Below are positions 30,481 to 39,305 of a stretch of DNA of 43,423 nt, in pieces. Position numbers and translations under genes: made by a program. The notes beneath the pieces were generated by a model, which searched no databases, was not told the DNA's origin, and saw only the letters and a list, made by a program, of their open reading frames with translations. Origin of the DNA: JACDAN01 sp036554945 (GTDB lineage: Bacteria; Actinomycetota; Thermoleophilia; Gaiellales; Gaiellaceae). The stretch's first letter is position 1. Each line of letters starts with the position of its first letter. The stretch spans positions 1-43,423 of the forward strand of contig DATBMH010000035.1 of assembly GCA_036554945.1 (NCBI GenBank). The letters run 5' to 3'.

Positions 30481-32394
30481 TCAGCCGGTGAGCTTCACCT
30501 CGGCCGGCAGCACGTCCGGGGCCTCCTCGCCGTCAAGCTCGTCCCTGGCTCGTGCGTCGACATAGACGTACGCGGTCGTGAGTGCGACGAACGGCAGGGC
30601 GACGGCGTAGACGATCCCGGCGACGACGTTGAGCAGCGGCAGCGGCGCGTCGGTCACGAGGATCAGCAGCGCGCCGAGCAGCGGGCCCGCGACTAGCGTG
30701 ATGACCGCCCCGACGCCGACCAGCGAGGCGACGCGGAGCCAGCGTCCCCTGACGAGCCGGGCGCTCCGGCGGATGCCGGCGAGGGCCGACCGCTCCTCGA
30801 GCTCGACGACCGGGACGACCAGCAGCCACCGCACGATCAGGTAGACCGCGACCGGCAGGAGCACCCCGGTCGAGCTGAGGGCGACCCACACCCCGATGAC
30901 GATCCCCAGCGCGCCGAGCAGCGGGCGGATGCTGTCGAGTGCGAGCGCGTAGGCACCGCGTAGGCCGATCGGACGCTGCTCGTCCAGCTCGACGAGCGCG
31001 CGGACGGTCGCCGCCTGGACGAGGCCGAAGCCGAGCAGGGTGATCGCCGTCCCCACCGCGACGACCGCCAGGAGCACGAGGCTCGCGGCCTCGCCTGTGA
31101 TGTCGACGCCGACCAGGCCGAAACCGCCGAGAAGCAGCGCATGGAGCACCGAGACGAGCAGGCTGAGCGGGATCAGGATGAGGCCGAGGCCCACGAAGAG
31201 CCGCGCGCGTGTGACGTACATGCGGCCCGCGGCCGAGAGGATCTGGCCCCACCGCCGGCGCCGGGCCAGCCGGAGCGGGGCAGCGGGCCGCCAGGCCGTC
31301 CGCGTCAACGCCCACAAGGTGAGCGCCAGCAGGACGGCGAGCGCGATCAGCGTCGTCGCGGGGTCGCGAAGGAGCGCGATCAGCCCCTTGGACCCGGTGG
31401 CGACCGCGGTGCAGAAGAAGTCCGTCGCCCCGGTGCCGAAGATGCCGCCGGTCGGCACCGCGTAGCTGCGATCCCGCCAGCCGAGCGACCACTCGATCGG
31501 CTGCGTCCACTGCTGCTTGAGGTTCGGGCCCGTGGGGCCGTTGAAGAACGCCGGCTGCAGCTCGCCCCAGCGCCCCTCGAAGACGATCCAGGGAAACGCC
31601 GTGCGGGCGGCGGCCGGGTCGCTCGGGATGGTCTCGACATCCGGCCGGACCTCGCGGTGGGGGCCGCGGGTGTCGTCGCAGCCGACGCCCGCCTCGGCCG
31701 AGCTCCCGAGGTAGAGCGCGTCCGTGTACTTGTTCGCGTGCGACCCGGACGCGGGGTAGACGACCGGGTGCGTCCCGTCCACGATCTCGAGCTTGTCCTC
31801 GTCCCACTCCGAGCTCTCCGCGCCCTCGTGCGAGCTGTAGCCGAGGAGCACGGGAACCTCGTCGAGCGCCGCGCGGGCGTCCGCCGCGTCGAAGACGAGC
31901 TGGATCATCTCCCAGTCGCCTTCGTGGAGGTTGTTGAACTCGTTGAAGGTGTAGAAGAACCAGTACTGGAGCGCGAGCTTTCCCGGATGCCCTGGGTCGC
32001 CGACGACGTGCGCGTACACCGCCGGTCCCGAACCTTCGGTGATGCGTCGGGTCCAGCGCTCGTAGCCGCAGCCCGGTGAGAGCGCGTCGCCGGGGAAGTC
32101 CAGGTGGTACTCGAACCGGTTGTCGAGGTCGTCCGACGACGGCCCGATCGCGATCAGGTCGCTGGCGTTCCACGGTCCGCGCAGGGCGACCGTGGGCTCG
32201 TCGAACAGCACGTCGACGTCGACGGGCCCGTACCGCTCGCCGTAACCGCACTCACGCTCCTGGTCGACGACGCGGACGACCGGTGCGAACCGCTCCGCGA
32301 GCGCGGTCTCGTCCGCGAGGTCGGCGCCGGCCGGGGGCGCAAGGGTGAGCGCGGCGCTGAAGGCCGCGAGGACCAGTCCGGCTCGTGCGCGCAT
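30481..32394 (-). CDS. Vps62/DUF946-like ectodomain protein with C-terminal multi-pass membrane domain
   Basis: From ATG 32394 the product is 637 residues. A signal peptide (1-24, ending PAGA) leads into a domain of about 320 residues with Vps62-type blocks: ERFAPVVRVVDQE, LQYWFFYTFNEFNN-LHEGDWEMIQ and HPVVYPASGSHANKY. These blocks occur in yeast Vps62, plant DUF946 and bacterial proteins of unknown function. After a first membrane helix (about 340-360) a cytoplasmic basic stretch and five or six more helices follow, resembling membrane domains seen beside glycerophosphodiester phosphodiesterases. A TTG at 32445 would lengthen the start but would spoil the signal peptide. It is divergent from the RTX protein gene. 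Confidence 0.72.
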   Translation of the reverse strand: MRARAGLVLAAFSAALTLAPPAGADLADETALAERFAPVVRVVDQERECGYGERYGPVDVDVLFDEPTVALRGPWNASDLIAIGPSSDDLDNRFEYHLDFPGDALSPGCGYERWTRRITEGSGPAVYAHVVGDPGHPGKLALQYWFFYTFNEFNNLHEGDWEMIQLVFDAADARAALDEVPVLLGYSSHEGAESSEWDEDKLEIVDGTHPVVYPASGSHANKYTDALYLGSSAEAGVGCDDTRGPHREVRPDVETIPSDPAAARTAFPWIVFEGRWGELQPAFFNGPTGPNLKQQWTQPIEWSLGWRDRSYAVPTGGIFGTGATDFFCTAVATGSKGLIALLRDPATTLIALAVLLALTLWALTRTAWRPAAPLRLARRRRWGQILSAAGRMYVTRARLFVGLGLILIPLSLLVSVLHALLLGGFGLVGVDITGEAASLVLLAVVAVGTAITLLGFGLVQAATVRALVELDEQRPIGLRGAYALALDSIRPLLGALGIVIGVWVALSSTGVLLPVAVYLIVRWLLVVPVVELEERSALAGIRRSARLVRGRWLRVASLVGVGAVITLVAGPLLGALLILVTDAPLPLLNVVAGIVYAVALPFVALTTAYVYVDARARDELDGEEAPDVLPAEVKLTG

Positions 32395-32496
32395 GCGGCG
32401 ATTCTCGCGGGGCGGGGCCCGGCCTCGGTGCGACACCGTTTGCAACAGGCCCTCGTACCGTGAACGAGCGTGGGTCCTCCGGTCACCCCAATAGGC

Positions 32497-32534
32497 CGTT
32501 TGGACTATTGAAACGACCTGTCGAGGGCTGAAAC
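32497..32534. promoter_or_regulatory. CGTTT/AAACG dyad and phased TGAAAC repeats upstream of RTX gene
   Basis: CGTTT-N9-AAACG (32497-32515) overlaps the first of two TGAAAC direct repeats (32509-32514 and 32529-32534) spaced 20 bp, about two helical turns. The second is followed at 17 bp by CGTCC, a layout like ECF-sigma promoters, although the implied start site would lie very close to the ATG at 32570. Confidence 0.35.
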
Positions 32535-32569
32535 AGTCTCAGGGCGGGTGCCGTCCTGGGAGGGGGCCG

Positions 32570-35149
32570 ATGCAGGGTGTCCTGAAGCGCGCATTGCTCG
32601 CGGCGGCCGTTCTCGCGTTCGCCGGCGTCGCCGCGTCCTCGCAGGTTGGTGAGGCGACGGCCACGGGCTGCGATCCGATCAGGAACACGCTCACGAACGG
32701 CAACCCGCAAACGACCGAGGGGGCGCTTCGCGTGAGGGTCGACGGCCTGGGGAGCTTCGGCGACCCGAGCGTGGGGGACGCGGTGTTCAATCCGGTCGGC
32801 CCGGCCGAGGCGGCCGGGACCGTCTCGTCGTCCGACCTCTACCTGAGCTCGGCCGACACGTTCCTCCAGGACTGCCGCGACGGGAAGCGGTCGGAGGAGG
32901 TCTCGCGGTCGGCGAGCTCGCTCGTCACGCGGGCGAGGGTCGGGAAGATCCGGATCGACCTGGCGCAGCAGCTCGCCCCGATCACGGGCGGCCGGTCGAC
33001 CCTGACGCAGACCTACACCCTGACGAACGACGGCGCGTCGGCCGTGCCGCTCAAGGTGGTGCGGCACGTGGACGCCGACCTCTACTTCGACGGCTCGATC
33101 CTCGACGGCGGTGCCGCGTCGACCGGCGGCACGCAGCTGTACGAGTTCGACCGCAGCGACGACCCGGCGGCGCCGAGCACGTTCGTCGGGATCGCAGGTG
33201 CGCTCGCCGGCACCGACACTCCGGACCGCTGGACGATCCAGAGGTTCGACTACCGGGACGAGATCCGGGCGGCGAACGGCATCCGGTCGAGCGACGACGG
33301 CGTCGTCCACGAGGACCGCGACGGCGACGGCATCGTCGACACGCCCTACGACGTCACCTTGAGCCAGCAGTGGGACGTCGCGTCGCTGGCGCCGGGTGCG
33401 TCGGTCACGTTCGTCACCGAGACGCGGTTCGGGCGCGAGCCGCCGACGAACCGGCCGCCCGAGGCGGTCGACGACTCGCTCGCGACGGACGAGGACGAGG
33501 CGAAGACCGTCGATCTGCTCGCGAACGACGCGGATCCCGACGGCGACGAGATCTCGCTCGCCGGGACGACGGGCGGCGCGCACGGCTCCGTGAGCTGTGC
33601 CGGCGGCGTCTGCACGTACACGCCCGCGGCGGACTTCAACGGATCCGACTCGTTCACGTACACGATCGCCGACGGGCGCGGCGGGAGCAGCTCGGCCACG
33701 GTCGCAGTGGCCGTCGCGGCCGTGAACGACGCGCCGGTCGCCGGCGCCGACAGCTTCACGACCAGCGAGGACAGCGTGCTCACCGTCCCGGCGCCGGGCC
33801 TGCTCGCCAACGACGCGGACGTCGACTCGCAGAGCCTGACGGCACTCGAAATCACCGATCCGGCCGGAGGGGCGGTCACCGTCTCACCCGACGGCTCGTT
33901 CACCTATACGCCCGAGCCGAACTTCAACGGCACCGACTCCTTCACCTACCGAGTGAACGACGGGGGTGCCGACTCCGCGGCGGCGACGGTGACGATCGCG
34001 GTCAGCCCGGTCGACGAGCCGCGGCAGACCTTGACGGTGACCAAGGTCGGCAATGCCCGGATCACGAGCCTGCCCGCCGGGATCGACTGCGGAGACGTCT
34101 GCAGCGCGGAGTTCGAGGTCGGAACAGTGGTGACGCTCATCGCGACGCCGGAGCCCGGATGGACCTTCTCGGGCTGGACCGGCGCGTGCCAGGGCGGCGC
34201 GACGTGCGTCGTCACCGTCGACAGCGGCAAGTCCGTCACGGCCAGCTTCGCCCTGCCGCCGCCGACGCCGGCGCAGAACGTGAACGCCACGCCGATCGCG
34301 GGCGAGGTGCTCGTGAAGGTGCCCGGCAGCGACCGGTTCGTCCCGCTGACGCAGCCGAGCCAGGTGCCGCTCGGCTCGCAGATCGACGCAACGCGGGGCC
34401 GCGTCCAGCTGACCTCGGCACGAGCGCCGGGCGTCACCGACGTCTCGGTCTTCTACGAGGGCGCCTTCGAGCTCACCCAGCCGAACCCCGGGGCGCTCGT
34501 GGAGCTGCGCCTCGTGCTCGGGGACTTCTCGGTGTGCTCGCAGGCGTCGCTTGCGGCGGCGGACAAGAACAAGCGTCGCGTCCGGCGGCTCTGGGGCAGC
34601 GGCACGGGCAAGTACCGGACGCGCGGGCGCTACAGCTCGGCGACGGTCCGAGGGACCGTCTGGAAGACGGAGGACCGCTGCGACGGGACGCTCACGCAGG
34701 TCACGGAGGGCTCGGTCACCGTCCGTGACTTCGGCCGCCAGGTGAACGTCGTCGTCCGGGCTCCCAGGAGCTACCTGGCGGAGCCGCTGCCGCGCGGCGT
34801 CGCCGGTCTCAGGTGCACGATCATCGGCACCTCGCGGGCCGACCGCCTCCGCGGGACCAAGCGGCGGGACGTCATCTGCGGGCTCGGCGGCAACGACGTG
34901 ATCTTCGGGCTCGGCGGCAACGACAAGCTCGTCGGCGGAGCCGGGAACGACCGGCTGAGCGGCGGTCCCGGGAACGACGTTCTCGACGGGGGTGCCGGCC
35001 GCGACAGGATCAACGGCGGCGCGGGTGCGGACGTGCTTCGCGGCGGCACAGGCGTCGACTTCCTGATCTCCGGCGAGAAGAAGGATCGGCTCCAGGGCGG
35101 GCCCGGCGCGGATCGTTGCAAGACCTCTGCCGTGCTCGCCTGCCCCTAG
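32570..35149 (+). CDS. Large secreted protein with cadherin-like repeats and RTX calcium-binding repeats
   Basis: The 859-residue secreted protein has a signal peptide (about 1-25), a beta-rich N-terminal domain (about 30-285), two VCBS/cadherin-like repeats (about 290-480; each with LLANDAD and F.. YTP...FNG.DSFTY), an InlB-like bacterial repeat (about 485-560; LIATPEPGWTFSGWTGAC), a FecR-like segment (about 575-745) and C-terminal RTX nonapeptides (from about 752; GLGGNDVIFGLGGNDKL). Such proteins are secreted adhesins or surface-layer components that fold on binding calcium. No type I secretion genes are near and it has a classical signal peptide, so Sec export is expected. The ribosome binding site GGGAGGGGG precedes the ATG. 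Confidence 0.85.
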   Translation: MQGVLKRALLAAAVLAFAGVAASSQVGEATATGCDPIRNTLTNGNPQTTEGALRVRVDGLGSFGDPSVGDAVFNPVGPAEAAGTVSSSDLYLSSADTFLQDCRDGKRSEEVSRSASSLVTRARVGKIRIDLAQQLAPITGGRSTLTQTYTLTNDGASAVPLKVVRHVDADLYFDGSILDGGAASTGGTQLYEFDRSDDPAAPSTFVGIAGALAGTDTPDRWTIQRFDYRDEIRAANGIRSSDDGVVHEDRDGDGIVDTPYDVTLSQQWDVASLAPGASVTFVTETRFGREPPTNRPPEAVDDSLATDEDEAKTVDLLANDADPDGDEISLAGTTGGAHGSVSCAGGVCTYTPAADFNGSDSFTYTIADGRGGSSSATVAVAVAAVNDAPVAGADSFTTSEDSVLTVPAPGLLANDADVDSQSLTALEITDPAGGAVTVSPDGSFTYTPEPNFNGTDSFTYRVNDGGADSAAATVTIAVSPVDEPRQTLTVTKVGNARITSLPAGIDCGDVCSAEFEVGTVVTLIATPEPGWTFSGWTGACQGGATCVVTVDSGKSVTASFALPPPTPAQNVNATPIAGEVLVKVPGSDRFVPLTQPSQVPLGSQIDATRGRVQLTSARAPGVTDVSVFYEGAFELTQPNPGALVELRLVLGDFSVCSQASLAAADKNKRRVRRLWGSGTGKYRTRGRYSSATVRGTVWKTEDRCDGTLTQVTEGSVTVRDFGRQVNVVVRAPRSYLAEPLPRGVAGLRCTIIGTSRADRLRGTKRRDVICGLGGNDVIFGLGGNDKLVGGAGNDRLSGGPGNDVLDGGAGRDRINGGAGADVLRGGTGVDFLISGEKKDRLQGGPGADRCKTSAVLACP
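34825..35121 (+). repeat. RTX nonapeptide repeat region (GGxGxDxUx)
   Basis: About nine tandem nonapeptide-like units encode GGNDVIFGL, GGNDKLVGG, AGNDRLSGG, PGNDVLDGG, AGRDRINGG, AGADVLRGG and degenerate flanking units. The DNA is correspondingly repetitive. It forms a parallel beta roll with calcium in the turns. Confidence 0.85.
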
Positions 35150-35232
35150 GCCACGCGCAGCCCGTGTGAAGCCCGCGCGTCGCGGCCCGTCGCACTGCTC
35201 GCGCCTGACCGACGAAATGGGGTTTCCCATCC

Positions 35233-35787
35233 ATGGCGCCGGGGGTGCACCTAGTCGACGATTCGCGGCGTGCGATGTTCGCGTCGAGCCGCAGTCCGCT
35301 GCCGATTCCGGTCGAGATCGTTCTCGCGAGCGGTGATCCGCTCTCCGAGACCGGCTTCGCCGACGTGCGCCTGCGGCGGGCCGAACGAGGCGGAGCTCGA
35401 AGCAGCTGGACGGCGGTCATCACCGTCGGTGCACCCGTGCTGCTGGATCCCGACTCCGTCCTGGCCCGCGCGGACGGCTTCCTCGTAGACGATCGCGAGG
35501 GCCCCGTCGGCGTCGTCGACGAGGTGGCCTCCACACAAGCCGACGACGGCGGCACGATCGTCGTCGCATGCGGGTGGTTCGGTCGCCGGCGTCTGACGGT
35601 GGGCTTCCAGGATGTCGTCGAGATTCGTCCAGTCGAGCGGCGGCTGATGCTTCGCCCCGGCTGCCCTGCGGTCGTCGGCCCGCCGTGCCGCGAACACTCG
35701 ATCGCCCGCGTCTTCGATCGATTTCGAGCCCGCTTCTTTCGCCCACTCTTCGGATCGCGCCGACGGAGGGGCGGCCTTTCCGGCTGA
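35233..35787 (+). CDS. Putative PRC-barrel-like protein
   Basis: The 184-residue frame has typical codon bias and a segment (about 78-140; LVDDREGPVGVVDEVASTQ, then VVACGWFGRRRLTVGFQDVVEI) resembling PRC-barrel domains of stress or photosynthetic proteins. The Arg-rich C-terminus is unstructured. The ATG at 35233 has no ribosome binding site; a short dyad ATGGG-N4-CCCAT (35217-35230) lies just before it, and ATG 35275 is an alternative. It sits 24 nt before a CaCA exchanger. A long frame on the opposite strand is composition-driven. Confidence 0.5.
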   Translation: MAPGVHLVDDSRRAMFASSRSPLPIPVEIVLASGDPLSETGFADVRLRRAERGGARSSWTAVITVGAPVLLDPDSVLARADGFLVDDREGPVGVVDEVASTQADDGGTIVVACGWFGRRRLTVGFQDVVEIRPVERRLMLRPGCPAVVGPPCREHSIARVFDRFRARFFRPLFGSRRRRGGLSG

Positions 35788-35811
35788 GCGTTCGTTCGCT
35801 GCCGCACTGAG

Positions 35812-36765
35812 ATGACGATCGCACTTCAGGTCTTCCTGCTCGTCGGCGGCCTCGTCGTCGCGCTCGTGGCGAGCGACCGGGCCGTGGCGTACACGCGCGC
35901 GCTCGCGGCGCAGGTCGGTGCGCCGGCGTTCATCGTCGGCGTCGTCCTCGTCTCGATTGGCACCGATCTGCCCGAGATCGCCAACTCGATCGCCGCTCAC
36001 GTCCAGGGCGAGGGCGATGTGAACGTCGGCGACTCCGTTGGCTCCGCGCTGACCCAGTACACGCTCGTGCTCGGCCTGTTTCCGCTTGCCGCGGCGGTGA
36101 TCGCGATCGACCGCCGCCAGGTCGTCGTCGTCAGCGTCCTGACGATGGGCGGGCTCGGGCTGACCGCTGTTCTGGTTGCCGACGGCTGGCTGGGACGGTG
36201 GGACGGGGCAGTACTCGTGATCGCCTGGGCGCTGTTCAGCTGGACGGTCGTCAGGCTCCTGCCGGGTCTGACGCCTGACGAGCCGCCGCCGGTAGCGCAC
36301 CGCAGCCGGCTCGTCCAGGCTGGGGCGATCCTGCTGTCGCTCGGGCTCGTGGGGTTCGGCGCCACCGTCGCGGTTCGCGCGCTCGTGCGACTCGCCGAGC
36401 TCGCCGGCATGCCCGAGTTCGTCATCGCCTTCTTCGGCGCGTCGCTCGGAACCTCGGCTCCGGAGATGGTCGTCGATTTCAACGCACTCCTGCGCGGCGT
36501 GCCCGGGATCGCGCTCGGGGACGCGCTCGGAAGCTCACTCGTGGACGCGACACTCTCGATCGGCGCCGGCCCGCTCGTCGCGCCCGCGCCGGTGACGGCG
36601 AGGCTCGCGGTCGTCGCCAGCCTCTACTCGCTGGCCGCGGTGGGCGTGGTCGGCGGCGTGCTGGCGGCGAGGCGACGCCACGATCGCAGAAGCGGCGCGG
36701 TCCTCATCGGTCTGTACCTGCTCGCGTATTTCGTCCTGCTCGGCGTCGGCGGCGCGGCCGAGTGA
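35812..36765 (+). CDS. CaCA superfamily sodium/calcium exchanger-like membrane transporter
   Basis: The 317-residue protein has about ten membrane segments in two inverted halves. The alpha repeats are visible as SIGTDLPEIANSIAAHVQG...VGDSVGSALTQ (about 45-85) and ASLGTSAPEMVVDFNALLRG...LGDALGSSLVD (about 210-245), with the acidic residues that bind cation. The Asn of the usual GN motif is D-S/A here, which may alter ion choice. Substrate (Ca2+, other divalents or K+) is not assignable. Confidence 0.87.
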   Translation: MTIALQVFLLVGGLVVALVASDRAVAYTRALAAQVGAPAFIVGVVLVSIGTDLPEIANSIAAHVQGEGDVNVGDSVGSALTQYTLVLGLFPLAAAVIAIDRRQVVVVSVLTMGGLGLTAVLVADGWLGRWDGAVLVIAWALFSWTVVRLLPGLTPDEPPPVAHRSRLVQAGAILLSLGLVGFGATVAVRALVRLAELAGMPEFVIAFFGASLGTSAPEMVVDFNALLRGVPGIALGDALGSSLVDATLSIGAGPLVAPAPVTARLAVVASLYSLAAVGVVGGVLAARRRHDRRSGAVLIGLYLLAYFVLLGVGGAAE

Positions 36766-36769
36766 CGAG

Positions 36770-38248
36770 CTACTCCTCCGAGTCGGCGCCGGTCAACGCC
36801 ATGCGGCGCGCGACCGCGTTGCCCGAGAGCGGCTCGACGTCGATCAGATCGACGGTCCGCGCGGCGCCGTCGTCGGCGAACCGGACCTCGGCCAAGCCGA
36901 CGTTCTGCTCTCCGATCGCGAGCGGCCCACCAGCGCCGACCGTGCCGCCGTCGACGAGCACGGCGGCCTCGCTCTGTTCGAGGTGCTGCTTGTGGTCGTG
37001 CCCGGTGAAGATCGCGAGCGGTGGGTCGGCGGGCTGAACCGCGCGAAGGAGGGCGTGTGCGAGCGCATGCTGGTGCACGAGCACGATCTGCGGGCGGCGC
37101 GGCAGCGCCTCGAACCAGGCGACGAAGTGGCGCTCCTCCTCGGCGAGCTGCTCCTCGGTCAGCTCGAGCGGACGCCCGCCCGCGAGTGCGCCGCGCCCCT
37201 CCAGCGGATCGTCGTAGCCTGCGACCGTGAGCGCGCCGATCTCGACCACCGGCGTCCCGTCCGTGGAGCCGTTTGGCCGGAGCCGGCCCTCGCGGGTGAG
37301 GACGACGACGCCGGCGCGCGCGAGCTCACGCATGAGCGGGCGCGAGTCGTGGTTCCCGGACACCGCCACGACATCCTCGCCGAGGCGGCCGATCTGCGGG
37401 GCGAGCCGGCGCTCGACAGCCACGCCCAGGAGCGCGACGTCGCCGGCCAGGAAGACCGTCTTCTCCTGGGTGTACTCCTCCAGCACCGGCAGCACGAGCG
37501 CGTTCGAGTGGAGATCCGAGGCCAGGACGACCGACGTGTCCGCAGTCTCGTCGACGCTTCTGGTCCCGGTCGCGAAGACGACGAGGTTGGCCAGCCCAGC
37601 GAGCGCCTGCTCGTACGACCTCGTGTAGCTCTCGCCGGCGGTGAGCAGCTGCCCGGAGAAGTCGAGCAGCCTCGGCAGCTCGCGCCCACGGGCGTAGAAG
37701 GTCGGCCGCTCGAACGCGTCGTAGTCGATCGTCCGCAGGGTTGCGGCGACTACCCCGGCGTAGGCGATCGGAGCCAGCAGCCCCGCGAGGGAGCCGTACA
37801 CCAGCCAGCGCCGCCGGTGGAGGACCGCGCCGATCACGCCGCCCGCGAGCAACCCGCCGACGAGCCCGCCTGCGATCCCGATGAGCGCCGAACGTCGCAG
37901 CGCGCGCCTGCCCACGCGAGCGAGGTCGCTACGGATGCTCTCAAGCCTCGCTCGAGCAGCCGGACCGGACCGGAGCGCGGCGCTTCCTTCTTCGCGGTCG
38001 AGCGAGCGAAAACGGAGCGTGATCTCCACGGGGGCGCTGTAGGGCGTTGCGCGCACGCCCCAATCGACGATCGGGACGTAGACATCGACACGCCCGTCCA
38101 GGGCAGGGACGGCCGCCACCCGTGCCGTTCCGAGCGTGAACGGCTCGACGGTGGTGCCGAACGCGCGAATCGCCAGGTAGCCGCCGGCCAGCGCCGAGAC
38201 GACACAGGCGAGCGCGAGAACAGCCGCGGTGACCACGCGCCACTGCAC
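36770..38248 (-). CDS. Membrane-anchored calcineurin-like metallophosphoesterase
   Basis: The 492-residue protein has an N-terminal membrane helix (about 5-27), an extracytoplasmic or loop domain (30-120), a pair of helices (about 120-175) and a C-terminal phosphoesterase with all metal motifs: SDLHSN, GDVAL, SGNHDSRPL, LVHQHALAHALL and FTGHDHKQH. The topology resembles YkuE/LpxG-type phosphoesterases acting on lipids. It is convergent with the exchanger (4-bp gap) and divergent from the ATP-grasp gene. Confidence 0.87.
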   Translation of the reverse strand: MQWRVVTAAVLALACVVSALAGGYLAIRAFGTTVEPFTLGTARVAAVPALDGRVDVYVPIVDWGVRATPYSAPVEITLRFRSLDREEGSAALRSGPAARARLESIRSDLARVGRRALRRSALIGIAGGLVGGLLAGGVIGAVLHRRRWLVYGSLAGLLAPIAYAGVVAATLRTIDYDAFERPTFYARGRELPRLLDFSGQLLTAGESYTRSYEQALAGLANLVVFATGTRSVDETADTSVVLASDLHSNALVLPVLEEYTQEKTVFLAGDVALLGVAVERRLAPQIGRLGEDVVAVSGNHDSRPLMRELARAGVVVLTREGRLRPNGSTDGTPVVEIGALTVAGYDDPLEGRGALAGGRPLELTEEQLAEEERHFVAWFEALPRRPQIVLVHQHALAHALLRAVQPADPPLAIFTGHDHKQHLEQSEAAVLVDGGTVGAGGPLAIGEQNVGLAEVRFADDGAARTVDLIDVEPLSGNAVARRMALTGADSEE

Positions 38249-38362
38249 GCATCAATCCTGCCCTGCCGCTGGATTCAGCCGGCGACACATACATGCCGCC
38301 ACCCATGGCGAGCCGCCTCCGTCCGGACGAGTCTGAGCGTGTTACCGGACGAAAGGAGTCAC

Positions 38363-39289
38363 GTGCAAGCGGATGTCGAGCGTCTTCCGGTCGAGCAACA
38401 GGTCGAGATCCCCACGGGTGCGGTGTGGGTCGTTGCCGGACGGTCGACGGCCGCAAGCGAGCTTCTCGTCGGGGCGCTCCGTGAGCGCGGCGTGAACGCG
38501 GAGCTGATTCCGCCGGCACAGCTGAGCGGGCTTGCAGGCTCCGAGGACGTCGTTCTCGGCCGGCTGGACGTGCAACCGACCCTGGACGGAGTGGAGGACG
38601 GCATCTGGGAGCTCCTTCGGGCCGCGCGTCGCGGCATCCTTGTTCTCAACCCCGCGTCGTCTCTCGTCGCCTGCCACGACAAGCTGCAGACGGCCCTCCG
38701 GCTCTGTCGGCTCGGTATTCCCCATCCGGCGACCGCGCACGTCGGCTGGCGCACCCCGCCGCCCGACGTCGAGTACCCGGTCGTGCTGAAGCCTCGCTTC
38801 GGCAGCTGGGGCCGCGACGTGTGGCTCTGCGAGTCGCGTCGTGAGCTCAGGCGCTGTCTGCGCCGGCTTCGCGACCGCGCATGGTTCCAGCGGCAGGGTG
38901 TGCTCGTCCAGGCGCTGATCCCGCCTGCGGGCTTCGACTTGCGGCTCATCGTCGCGGGCGGCCAGGTCGTGGGCGCGATCGAACGGGTTGCCGCCCCGGG
39001 CGAATGGCGCACGAACATCGCCCTCGGCGGATCGCGCCGCCGTGTCGAGCCCACGCCCGACGCACGCGTGATCGCGACCTACGCTGCGGCAGCCGTCGAC
39101 GGCGACGTCGTGGGAGTCGATCTCTTACCGCTCCCCGACGGCCGCTACGTCGTTCTCGAGGTGAACGGGGCGGTCGAGTTCACGCACGAGTACTCGCTCG
39201 CCGATCGCGATGTCTTCGACGAGGTGGCGAGAGTCGTGGCCGGCGGAGCAACCGCACTGGAAGCGCGCGCTCTCGGCTCTGATCCCTGA
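38363..39289 (+). CDS. RimK-type ATP-grasp ligase
   Basis: The 308-residue protein starts at GTG 38363 behind a good AAAGGAG site. It shows the RimK/LysX fold: DKLQTALRL, a PVVLKPRFGSWGRDVW nucleotide loop, VQALIPPAGFDLRLIVAGGQVVGAIERV, WRTNIALGG and the metal site VVLEVNGAVEFTHEYSL. Such ligases add amino acids to carboxyl groups of proteins, carrier proteins or small molecules. No carrier protein (LysW) or peptide precursor is visible nearby. The histidine kinase gene follows 16 nt later. Confidence 0.85.
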   Translation: MQADVERLPVEQQVEIPTGAVWVVAGRSTAASELLVGALRERGVNAELIPPAQLSGLAGSEDVVLGRLDVQPTLDGVEDGIWELLRAARRGILVLNPASSLVACHDKLQTALRLCRLGIPHPATAHVGWRTPPPDVEYPVVLKPRFGSWGRDVWLCESRRELRRCLRRLRDRAWFQRQGVLVQALIPPAGFDLRLIVAGGQVVGAIERVAAPGEWRTNIALGGSRRRVEPTPDARVIATYAAAAVDGDVVGVDLLPLPDGRYVVLEVNGAVEFTHEYSLADRDVFDEVARVVAGGATALEARALGSDP

Positions 39290-39305
39290 CGCGCCGCGGG
39301 GCCTC

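Noticed and set aside
32529..32556. Definite ECF sigma promoter GAAAC-N17-CGTCC
   Set aside because: The implied start site would fall about 7 nt before the ATG and cut off the good GGGAGGGGG ribosome binding site, so it is only mentioned as a possibility.
34825..35121. CRISPR-like or tandem DNA repeat array
   Set aside because: The periodicity is the 27-nt coding unit of RTX nonapeptides in frame with the large secreted protein.
35251..36300. Minus-strand frame opposite the PRC-like and exchanger genes
   Set aside because: It is Asp/Arg/Glu-rich without structure, and the exchanger on the plus strand has clear alpha repeats.
36983..38362. Long open frame upstream and in frame with the ATP-grasp gene, running antisense to the phosphoesterase
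   Set aside because: The extension has no recognisable domain; the ATP-grasp gene has a strong AAAGGAG site and GTG at 38363, and the opposite strand codes for a complete phosphoesterase.
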